A DNA stretch of 39,564 nt, taken from NCBI GenBank assembly GCA_903873915.1, contig CAIQQH010000076.1, forward strand, positions 1 to 39,564, in the 5' to 3' direction. A program made the position numbers and the translations under genes. How positions within the stretch are numbered: position 1 is the stretch's first letter; each line of letters begins with the position of its first letter. The notes under the pieces are model-generated. The model was not told the DNA's origin. It made no database searches and saw only the letters and a list, made by a program, of their open reading frames with translations. Source of the stretch: an uncultured Flavobacteriia bacterium. GTDB taxonomy: Bacteria; Bacteroidota; Bacteroidia; Flavobacteriales_D; Crocinitomicaceae. This document shows, one piece after another, positions 9,252 to 18,600 of the stretch.

Positions 9252-9752
9252 ATGATTAAGCCCTTCTCTCTCATTTTCGTTTTAGGCGCCTTGTTTTCCT
9301 GCACTGCACAACCGAAACAAGTCCCTGGTGCTGCCCGAACTGAACCGCGCGATACCACCCAAAAGTACAACACACTCACAGCTCAAGAGGAAAAAGTTCT
9401 TCTTGAAAAAGCCACAGATCGCGCCTTTACAGGAACGTATTTTGATAAAAAAGACAAAGGACTTTATATCTGTCGCCGCTGCAACAATCCCTTATACATT
9501 TCAGAGGACAAGTTCGAATCACATTGTGGTTGGCCAAGTTTCGACGATGAAATCGATGGGTCAGTGATTCGTGTGTCGGATGCAGATGGCATGCGCACAG
9601 AAATTATTTGTGGAAATTGTCGGGGACATTTGGGTCATGTCTTTATTGGCGAAGGTTTTACCGATAAGGATACACGTCATTGTGTCAATACGAGTTCGCT
9701 AAGATTCGTTCCCGCGGCAGAAACCAAGAGTTTAGCCCCTGTGATTGAATAA
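9252..9752 (+). CDS. msrB: Peptide-methionine (R)-S-oxide reductase, lipoprotein form
   Basis: This 166-aa protein has a lipoprotein signal (MIKPFSLIFVLGALFSC, Cys17) followed by a complete MsrB domain. It carries the two zinc-binding CxxC pairs (C74/C77 in CRRC, C120/C123 in CGNC), the HCGWPSF block and the catalytic Cys144 in RHCVNTSSLRF. MsrB reduces methionine-R-sulfoxide in proteins. The lipobox implies export and membrane anchoring, so this copy probably repairs envelope proteins rather than cytoplasmic ones. It is separated from bioA by 68 bp and probably has its own promoter, though none is convincing. The function is clear from motifs. Confidence 0.94.
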   Translation: MIKPFSLIFVLGALFSCTAQPKQVPGAARTEPRDTTQKYNTLTAQEEKVLLEKATDRAFTGTYFDKKDKGLYICRRCNNPLYISEDKFESHCGWPSFDDEIDGSVIRVSDADGMRTEIICGNCRGHLGHVFIGEGFTDKDTRHCVNTSSLRFVPAAETKSLAPVIE

Positions 9753-9758
9753 ATGTGC

Positions 9759-9766
9759 TAATTTTG
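9759..9766 (+). promoter_or_regulatory. Possible -7 box (TAATTTTG) before the 9786 gene
   Basis: TAATTTTG fits TAnnTTTG exactly and ends 19 nt before the GTG start at 9786. No well-spaced TTG is found upstream, so support is weak. Confidence 0.3.
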
Positions 9767-9785
9767 TGAGACTTAACTCAGAACT

Positions 9786-10151
9786 GTGCGCATCGACGAC
9801 CTATTTAAACAATTCACAGACATTAAATTTCAAGCCGATAAATTGCTTAAATCAGATGCCGCCGATTACGCTGCAGTTTCACGATTTGCTAAGCAATCAG
9901 AAGAAATCCGTCACTCTTTGATAAAGATGCAGTTGAATGATGAGTTATTGTCTTTGGTGCATGACATCCATGAAATCGATCCTGATTATCTACCGAAATG
10001 CTCCTTTGGGGTAAAGTTTCTCGGGCTAATCACTTTTGGAGTTTCGAAAAGAAGGCACATTCTAAAAAAGCGAAAAGACTATTTCTTGTTTCATCTTCGA
10101 AATACGCGCGACCAGTATATCTATCTGAATCTTCTATTGAAGGAAATTTAG
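9786..10151 (+). CDS. Small protein of unknown function
   Basis: This 121-aa protein has a GTG start and is not recognised. It is predicted mostly helical and has no signal peptide or clear membrane segment. The N-terminal half is acidic to neutral (DDLFKQFTDIKFQADKLL), while the C-terminal half is basic and aromatic (VSKRRHILKKRKDYFLFHL). Codon use looks like that of its neighbours, which supports a real gene. It lies 33 nt after msrB, so it could be co-transcribed or use the TAATTTTG box just upstream. Its 3' side is the heptad-repeat block. Confidence 0.6.
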   Translation: MRIDDLFKQFTDIKFQADKLLKSDAADYAAVSRFAKQSEEIRHSLIKMQLNDELLSLVHDIHEIDPDYLPKCSFGVKFLGLITFGVSKRRHILKKRKDYFLFHLRNTRDQYIYLNLLLKEI

Positions 10152-10398
10152 AAGGGATTAAGAATTACTAGTTACTAGTTACGAATTACTAGTTACGAAT
10201 TACGAATTGAATCACGAGTTTGGTGGCTCCACCGCAGCGGACACGTGAGGCTCTCGAAGCCACGAATTACGAGTTAAGGTTTTGATGACTGCGTCAAATT
10301 GCTGCCTTTGGCAATTCGGTGATTACGTCAATTCGATGACTGCGTCAATTCGCGCAGCGATCAAATTCTTAATTCTTAATTTTTCATTCTTAGTTCCC
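10152..10398. repeat. Heptanucleotide-repeat and hairpin intergenic element 1
   Basis: Between two convergent genes lies a non-coding block. At 10159-10207 there are seven 7-bp units (TAAGAAT, then TACTAGT or TACGAAT). At 10223-10263 a segment is bounded by the inverted pair GTGGCT/AGCCAC and has a CCGCAGCGGACA core at 10232-10243. The 14-mer GATGACTGCGTCAA occurs at 10284-10297 and 10335-10348, with a related unit from 10320. At 10365-10392 come four heptads of ATTCTTA type, the reverse complement of the first left-hand unit. The layout resembles a miniature mobile or REP-like element. A related copy lies at 37867-37970. Confidence 0.75.
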
Positions 10399-11661
10399 TC
10401 ACAACTCAATCTCCCCAAAGAACTTGAATTCAACGCGTCGATTTAGTGCTCGGCCTTCACGCGTTTCGTTTGGTGCAATAGGAGTAGTAAGTCCCATGTA
10501 TTCTATTTTAAATCGATCTTTAGGAATCCCTTGTTTAACGAGGTAGTTGCGCACTGCTTCAGCACGTTTGCGAGATAGGGTGTTATTGTAGGCTGCTGTT
10601 CCTGTGTTGTCGGTGTGACCAGAAATGATGACTACAACATCGGACCGTTCAATAAGGACTTTAGCCAATTCATTCAAATACGTTTTTTGAAGGCTATCAA
10701 TGTTTGATTTATCGAAATCAAATGTGACATTCTTTAGGTTGAATTTTGGTTTGACCGGTTCGACAACGGGAACAACTTCAGGCACTACTTCAACGACAAG
10801 TTTTTCTTGTTGAATCAAAAAAGTGTAGATGTCGTCTTGTTTTCCTGCGCTTGACCGGTTGGATGCAAAATAGCCTGTTGAATCGTTTAAAAAGAAGATA
10901 CTTAAATCGTCGTATTTGGAATTGATAGGTTCGCCTAGGTTTGCAATTACGCCTTCTTTCAACTCGAAGTTATCCAGTCCGCCTAGAGATTGGGTATTTG
11001 TGGAACTGAAGTACAAACGTCCATCAAAGACCATAGGGAAACATTCTGTGGAGTCTGAATTTATTTCATCCAGTGCAACAGGTGTGCTCCAATTGGCATC
11101 GGTAAACACACTGTAATAGATGTCATAGTCGTTTTTCTTTTTGCCCATGTTGGTCGCAAAATAAAGTCGCTTTGTTGCCGGGTCAAAGAAGGGATGTGTC
11201 ACATTGTATTGATCATTATTCAAAGGAAAAACGAAAGGATTTGACCATTTTCCTTCGGAGCGAAGGGAGTAATAGATACCAAGCTTGTTTTTGGCCGAAC
11301 CTGAGTTATTTGTGAAGAAGAAGATTCCGTTTTCTTGATCGATGCTTACTGGTCCGTCGTTCAGTGAAGAATTCACGGAGGTTTCAACACCTGACGCGCT
11401 TGCAAGTTTTAGTTCTTGTTTGGCAAAAGTATTTAAAATGAAAACATCAGAAAAGGGTTTTAAACTTACCTCATCTGTGGGTACATTCCCGTTGATGTCC
11501 TTCAGCGCGGCCGATACAAAAGCGATTTTCCCATTGATCAGTCGCACTCCATAATCGTCAAATGGAGTATTGAACGAAACGGTATCTATTGTTACCTTTT
11601 GCGCAAAAAGTGCAGTCGAAAAAAACAAAAGAAAGGAAATAAAAACAAAGAAAAAGCGCAT
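10399..11661 (-). CDS. OmpA family protein with PD40-type beta-propeller
   Basis: This 420-aa exported protein has the signal peptide MRFFFVFISFLLFFSTALFA. Residues of about 60-290 form WD40-like/PD40 propeller repeats (for example RLYFATNMGKKKNDYDIYYS and GRLYFSSTNTQSLGGLDNFE). They are followed by a Pro/Val-rich linker and a C-terminal OmpA/MotB peptidoglycan-binding domain at about 310-418 (FDKSNIDSL, SGHTDNTGT, LSRKRAEAVRNYL, RALNRRVEFKF). It probably sits in the periplasm bound to peptidoglycan and linked to the outer membrane. It follows the PorP/SprF gene by 15 nt in the adhesin operon, a trio (adhesin, PorP/SprF, OmpA) common in Bacteroidota surface loci. A specific role in anchoring or secretion is inferred. 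Confidence 0.9.
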   Translation of the reverse strand: MRFFFVFISFLLFFSTALFAQKVTIDTVSFNTPFDDYGVRLINGKIAFVSAALKDINGNVPTDEVSLKPFSDVFILNTFAKQELKLASASGVETSVNSSLNDGPVSIDQENGIFFFTNNSGSAKNKLGIYYSLRSEGKWSNPFVFPLNNDQYNVTHPFFDPATKRLYFATNMGKKKNDYDIYYSVFTDANWSTPVALDEINSDSTECFPMVFDGRLYFSSTNTQSLGGLDNFELKEGVIANLGEPINSKYDDLSIFFLNDSTGYFASNRSSAGKQDDIYTFLIQQEKLVVEVVPEVVPVVEPVKPKFNLKNVTFDFDKSNIDSLQKTYLNELAKVLIERSDVVVIISGHTDNTGTAAYNNTLSRKRAEAVRNYLVKQGIPKDRFKIEYMGLTTPIAPNETREGRALNRRVEFKFFGEIEL

Positions 11662-11676
11662 ATTGAATGGTTACAA

Positions 11677-12624
11677 TCAATTAAAGAAACGTGGGCTATC
11701 TGCAGTGCGAACCGCTTTATTGAACTTTAGGCGCAAGGCCAATTCGTGGGATTGAATCGACACTTTGTTCATTGCGTTCATCGGGTAAGCATAGGAGTAA
11801 CCCACATAGAAACGATCTTTGATGTTTACGCCAACAATTGCTCCGATGCTTCCTTTCAAGTGATACGTTAAACCGAAATCGATGAGTTTCTTTGCTGTAA
11901 ATACAGCATTGATGTCCATGCTTAATGGGCCACCATATCCAAACACGGCCATCACACTTGGACGCAAATCAAGGTTTTGTCCAAGTTCAAGGTTCACTCC
12001 GGCGTAGGTAATGTATCCTCCTTTCTTGTCGATGAAATTGCTCATGTCCATGCGGTTGAAGCGCAGAGAAGCAACGCGAGGAACGGAGAAGCCAACATAC
12101 ACCTTTTTGGAATAAGCTAGGAAACCAAATCCAGCATTGTACGACAATCCCGTAGTGAGGTTGTTCATCATGTCTGGGTCATTTGCAACTGTCGTTGAAA
12201 GTTCGGAGGTAATCACCGAATGGTTGATTGCCGAAAGTTTCAATCCGGCAGAGATTTTCCAGTTGTTGTTGATCTTCAAATGGTAGGCACCCACAAGATT
12301 CAAACTAGTCGATTGTACCGGACCTGTTTGATCGGAGATGAATGTAGCACCTGCACCGAAGTTGTCAAACACACGGAAGTTTCCAGAAACAGTTGCTGTC
12401 TTTGGAGCACCGGGCATACCCACCCAGTATTGTGTTCCAACTACCGAAACATCAGAGTACTCATTCGATCCCGCTTGAGCAGGATTTAGTGTAAGTGCAT
12501 TGAATCGGTACTGTCGATAACTTGGGTCCGTTTGTGCCTGTGTCTTTTCCAAGGATAGAATTCCGAGAGAAAGGATGGTCAATTGTATGGATAGTTTTTT
12601 CATAATCGTTCTGAAAAATTTCAT
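11677..12624 (-). CDS. PorP/SprF family type IX secretion-associated outer-membrane protein
   Basis: This 315-aa protein has a typical PorP/SprF opening after the signal peptide: QTDPSYRQYRFNALTLNPAQ followed by AGSNEYSDVSVVGTQYWVGM. Many amphipathic beta strands indicate an outer-membrane barrel of the FadL-like fold. The start at 12624 follows the adhesin stop by one base; an ATG at 12603 (MKKLSIQLTI) gives a tidier 23-residue signal peptide and is equally possible. In Flavobacterium johnsoniae, SprF is needed to secrete the adhesin SprB, and type B sorting domains generally work with such proteins. By context this copy most likely serves the 2341-aa adhesin immediately upstream. The partner assignment is inference. 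Confidence 0.9.
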   Translation of the reverse strand: MKFFRTIMKKLSIQLTILSLGILSLEKTQAQTDPSYRQYRFNALTLNPAQAGSNEYSDVSVVGTQYWVGMPGAPKTATVSGNFRVFDNFGAGATFISDQTGPVQSTSLNLVGAYHLKINNNWKISAGLKLSAINHSVITSELSTTVANDPDMMNNLTTGLSYNAGFGFLAYSKKVYVGFSVPRVASLRFNRMDMSNFIDKKGGYITYAGVNLELGQNLDLRPSVMAVFGYGGPLSMDINAVFTAKKLIDFGLTYHLKGSIGAIVGVNIKDRFYVGYSYAYPMNAMNKVSIQSHELALRLKFNKAVRTADSPRFFN

Positions 12625-12625
12625 G

Positions 12626-15600
12626 TTATTGTTTCACTCGGTTGATGTAGACAAATCCTTTTTTGATTTCGCCGTTCAATGTCAAGACATAGTAGTACGT
12701 TCCGTCAGGAAGCGCTTGACCATTGTCTGAGCGTGTTCCGTCCCAATCGTTGTTGTACGTTTTACTTGAATATACTTGGTTTCCGTAACGGTTGAATACG
12801 TCAATACTGCGTTCGTTGAAGAACTCAATGTTTCCAACAATAAACAAGTCATTGATGTTGTTTCCATTCGGAGTAAAGGCCTCGGGAATATCCGCTTCAA
12901 TTGGATCTGTTGTTCCATCACAAGAGTCATCAATTCCATCGTTGTCGGAGTCAATCCCATTTGTCTGTACGGTTACTTTGATTGTTGTAATTGTAGAATT
13001 TCCATTCACATCGATCAATGTTACGGTAATGGTGTTTTCACCGATGTCACCACAATCAAAGTCTGATTGATTCAGAATCGTAGAAGCCAATCCACAGTTG
13101 TCGCTTGAGCCTAAGTCAACATCAGCGAAGGTAATGCTTGCAGCACCGGCGTTGTTGAGTACGATGGTGATGTCTTGCAGCTGAGCTGTCGGATTGATGA
13201 TATCAGTTACAGTTATATTTTGTGTCGCTGTAGCGGTGTTTCCACTCGCATCCGTAGCAGTCCATGTGATGGTTGTCACACCTACAGGGAAGTCAAGTGG
13301 TGCATCGTTCACTACAGATGAGAGGCTACAGTTGTCTGTTGCGAATGGATTTCCAAGAACAAGACCTGAAGCAACACAGTTGGCTGTAGTGTTTACATTG
13401 AGTGAAGTTGGAGCAACAATTGTCGGCGCTTGAGTATCAGTTACTGTTACAGTCTGAGTAGCTGTAGCCGTATTTCCATTTGCATCGGTCACAGTCCAAG
13501 TCACAGTTGTTGTTCCCAATGGGAAGATCGCGGGTGCATTGTTCGTCACACTTGCTACGGTACAGTTGTCAGCCGTTGTTGGAGTTCCCAAAACCACGTT
13601 AAACGCTGCACAAGAGTTGTTTGCTTGAGCAGTAACATTGGCAGGCGAGGATATGGTAGGATTGATCGCATCTGTTATCGTCACGGTTTGTGTTGAGGTA
13701 GCTGTGTTTCCACTTGCATCCGTAGCAGTCCAAATAACGGTTGTTGTGCCGATAGGGAAGGATGAAGGAGCGTTGTTTGTTACAGTTACTGCCGAACAGT
13801 TATCCGCTGTTGTTGGAGTACCAAGTGTAACACCTGTTGCTGTGCAGCCAGTGTTTGTGGTTGCATTCACAGCAGCCGGAGCACTGATTGTTGGGTTCAC
13901 TTGATCAACTACTGTAACTGTTTGTGTTGCAGTTGCTGTGTTTCCACTCGCATCAGTTACTGTCCATGTCACTGATGTTGCTCCTGAAGGGAATGTTGTC
14001 GGTGCATTGTTTGTGACTGAAGCTACAGAACAGTTGTCGCTGAATTCAGGACTTCCAAGGTTCACGTTCTGAGCATTACATCCTGTTGTGGAGGAAACCG
14101 TCACATTCGCTGGTGCAGCTACTGTTGGAGCAATGACATCTGTGACAGTGACGGTTTGTACCGCCATTGTTGAATTTCCACTCGCATCTGTTGCTGTCCA
14201 TGTTACGGTTGTTGAACCAACAGGGTAGCTTGAAGGCGCATTGTTTGTTACAGTTACCGATGAACAGTTGTCGCTCGTTGTAGGTGTTCCAAGAATAACT
14301 CCTGTCGCAGCACATCCTGAAGTGGTAGTTGCTGTTACCGTTGCTGGTGCAGTGATGGAAGGAGAAACAAGGTCAATGACTGTAACCGTTTGCGTTGCTG
14401 TTGATGTATTTCCAGCCCCATCTGTTACAGTCCACGTTACGGTTGTTGTTCCGATCGGGAAAGAGCTTGGAGCATTGTTGCTTACAGTTCCCGCAGTACA
14501 GTTGTCTGCAGTAAATGCATTTCCAATGTTGCTCGCTGTAACTGAGCACGTCGCTCCTGCAGGAATGGTGATGTTCGCTGGGGCAACTAGTGAAGGTGCA
14601 CCTTGGTCAACCACCGTTACGGTTTGTGTCGCAGTGGCTGTATTTCCGCTGTTATCTGTTACCGTCCAAGTTACTGTTGTAGCTCCCAAGGGGAATACTG
14701 CAGGAGCATTATTGGTAACGGAAGCTACTCCACAGTTGTCAGCAGTGAATGGTGTTCCAAGGTTAACATTAAAGGAAGCACAACTTGCGTTGGCTTGAAC
14801 AGTCAGTGCTCCCGGAGCTGAGATCGTTGGTACAGTGTTGTCAGTGATGGTGACAGATTGCGCTGCCGTTGAACTATTTCCAGCAGCGTCGATTACCGTC
14901 CAAATTACAAGTGTTGTTCCTAATGGGAAGGTTGCAGGGGCATTGTTTGTTACACTGGCTACTGAGCAGTTATCTGCTGTTGTAGGTGTTCCTAAAAGAA
15001 TGCCAGTAGCATTGCATGCCGCATTTGCTGTGGCATTGACCGTAGAAGGAGCAACAATGGTTGGTGCACTAGTGTCAAGCACAACTACAGATTGTGTAGC
15101 AGTTGAACTGTTGCCATTTCCATCAGTGAAGTTCCAAGTGATTGTATAAGTTCCTTGTGCATTGTAAGTCAATGGATCTGTTGTCGTACCCGTTACTGTC
15201 CCAGAGCAATTGTCGTTTGCTGTCGGTGCAGTTATAGTTACGGAGCAAGCTCCTGAAACTGTCGCCAATGTTGGTGCAACAGGTGCGAGATTGTCATTCA
15301 CAGTAACTGTAAATGAACACGTCGACGTATTGCCAGCTGCATCAGTTGCCGTATAGGTCACTGTTGTTGCTCCTGTAGGGAAGAACGATCCAGGAGCATG
15401 AGTAGAAACAACAGCAACAGCCGGACAGTTGTCCGAAGTTACGGGTTCAACCCATGTCACAACAGTTCCACAACCTGTGGCTGAAGCAGTAGAAGTAACG
15501 TTTGCTGGACAGTTTGTGATTACAGGAAGTTCATCATCCGTTATCGTAATGGTAAATGAAGCATTGATAGAGTTGCCACTCGCATCTGTAAGTGTGTAAG

Positions 15601-18600
15601 TTTGCGTAGTCACTCCAACAGGGAAGATCGCTCCAGAAGTTAGACCTGAGCCGTCGGTTTGACTCAAAACAGCGCCACATGCATCAAAGAATGTCGGGAT
15701 CGCATACGTGATCACACGACCACAAAGACCATCAACAGCAGTTTGAGTAATGTTCGAAGGAACAGTTGCAAAACCTGGCGCAACATTGTCTTGAACAGTT
15801 ACAACAGCCACGCAAGTCGCTGAATTCCCGTTCACATCAGTAACAGTCAAGGTCACGTTGTTCGCACCTGTATCAAAACATCCAAAAGTTGTTTCGGACA
15901 GAGAGAAAGTAGCAATTGCACAGTTGTCTGTTGAACCATTGTTGATTTGTGCCGGGGTGATTGTTGCCACTCCTAAAGCATCTAGTTGTATCGTTATATT
16001 CTGACAAACAACCGTTGGAGCGATGATGTCTTGAACTGTAACGACCGAAAGACACGTAGAGCTATTTCCATTGACATCAGTTACCGTCATCACGATTGGA
16101 TTTGCACCAACATTGGCACAGGTGAATGCGGATTGAGAAAGTGTCATTGTCGCAATTCCACAGTTGTCTGCCGACCCATTGTCCACTTGTGCAGTTGTAA
16201 CACTCGTGTTACCCGTAGCATCCAATTGAATGCTTACGCTTTGACACAAGGCGCTCGGATTTTCGTTGTCTGTAACAGTAACGGTTTGAGTTGAGGTAGC
16301 TGTGTTTCCTGAGCCATCCGTTACAGTCCATGTCACAGTAGTCGTTCCGGTTGGGTAACTTGCGGGAGCATTGCTCACTACAGAAGCTACAGAACAGTTG
16401 TCTGCTGTTAAAGGTGTACCAAGTGCAACCGCTGATGCGCTGCAAAGTCCTGGATCCGTATTTACACTCACATTTGCAGGTGCTGTGATCGTAGGATTTT
16501 GATTGTCACTTACGGTTACAGTCTGTGTCGCTGTTGCTGTATTTCCAGAGCCGTCAGTAACTGTCCAAGTCACTGTTGTCGTTCCCAATGGGAAGGCAAC
16601 AAGACCATTGTTTATTGTGGATGCAACAGAACAGTTGTCTGCAGTTGTTGGCGTACCAAGTGCTACACCTGTAGCCGTGCACGTTCCGGCATCTGCAAAT
16701 ACACTCACATTGGCAGGTGCTGTGATCGTCGGATTTTGATTGTCACTTACGGTTACAGTTTGTGTCGCTGTGGTTGTATTTCCAGAGCCATCGGTCACTG
16801 TCCAAGTCACTGTCGTTGTTCCCAATGGATAAGTAGTCAATCCGTTATTTAAAGTTGAAGCTACTGAACAGTTATCAGCAGTTGTCGGTGCACCTAGTGC
16901 GACTCCTGTTGCCGTACATGTTCCTGCATCAGCAAACACATTGACATTTGCTGGAGCAGTAATTGTTGGGTTTTGATTGTCAATGACCGTTACTGTTTGA
17001 GTTGCTGTAGCGGTATTTCCAGAACCATCTGTTACAGTCCATGTGACTGTTGTTGCTCCCAATGGGAAGCTAGCAGGGGCATTGCTTACTACTGAGGCAA
17101 CTGAACAGTTATCCGCTGTTGTCGGTGTTCCAAGGGCAACACCTGTAGCATTGCATGATCCTGTATTCGCATTGACTGTCACTGCAGCAGGCGCTGTAAT
17201 GGTTGGATTCTGATTGTCCGTAACAGTTACTGTTTGAGTTGCTGTCGCGGTATTTCCAGAACCATCTGTTACAGTCCATGTGACTGTTGTTGCTCCCAAT
17301 GGGAAGCTAGCTGGGGCATTGCTTACAACTGAGGCAACTGAACAGTTATCCGCTGTTGTAGGTGTGCCAAGTGCAACACCTGTCGCTGCGCAAGATCCTG
17401 CATTTGCCACTACACTCACTGCGCCAGGTGCTGTAATCGTTGGATTAACAAGGTCTTGAATGGTAATCAACACATTATCTGTTGCTGTACAACCATTCAA
17501 GGTAGATGATAGGGTGAATGTCGTTGTTGTTGGAACAGTAAAAGAAGGAGTTAATGAGCTTGATGTAAATCCAGCTGGAGTTGAACTCCATGATGCTGGA
17601 GGAGCTGCTGCGCCACTGATTACGATATTGTCGATATACCAATTGTTTATATTCCAAACATCTCCGTTGAAACGGAAACGTAAATAGAAAATTTGATTGT
17701 CAACAACACCTAGGTTAACTCCACTCACTGCAGAAGCACCAATACTTGCTGTAGGATTGATTGTCCAAACTGGCGTCCATGTTATATTGTCTAAGGATAC
17801 TTCAGCACTCAGGGCATAGGTTCCCGTGAAGTGATCTACATTCTGGATGAAGGACATCGTCAATCCAGTGTAACCTGTTGCTGTAATTACAGGCGAAAAT
17901 GCACTAGCGTCTAAGAATGTTCCCACTCCACCACTTAACCATTGGAAAAATAATTCTGGGCTTGTACCTCCAGCATTTGCAGTAGTGATTACACCCCAGC
18001 GCGTTGGATCATTCGTCGTCCAGTTGATTGTGCCACCAAAATTTTCATTAAACACATTTGCTGTCATTGGGGCCACAGTGCCCGCAAGGTTGATATTACC
18101 CGGACATTGCGTTTGGTCAGGACCAGCATTCACTACTGGATTTGGATTTACTGTGATCGTGATACTTGCACAGTTCACGCTCCATTGTCCTGCGTTAAAA
18201 TTGCGGGCATAATAAGTTGTTGTCGCTGTTGGAGAAACTGTCAAGGTATTTCCTGTTCCAATTTGCCCAGTTGTAGCGCATCCCCCAGTGAACCAGTATA
18301 CTGTTCCAACGGCACCATTTGCAGTTAACACGGTACTTTGGCCGTTACAAATCGTTGAGGAACTCGCAGTAATGGAAGTCAAGTCTGCTGGTGGTGGCGT
18401 TGTACACGAAAGCGCAATGCTGAATGCACTATTTGTACTGTAACCATGCACTAAGATGTAATAGTTTTGACCGACAACCGACGTCCATGTATATGATGCG
18501 GATAAGCCGGTACAAGCCGGGCCGTTGTCATCAATTCCACCCACACAGGTCAGGGTAGAACAGTTCGGTCCTGAGAAAATTCCAATTTTACTGTCCCATA

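Noticed and set aside
10152-10398. CRISPR array
   Set aside because: The repeats are 7-bp contiguous units without unique spacers of regular length; no cas genes are nearby.
13194-15149. Long plus-strand ORFs opposite the HYR repeats
   Set aside because: They are antisense frames created by the periodic Thr/Val/Ala-rich repeats; their translations are repetitive and shadow the adhesin.
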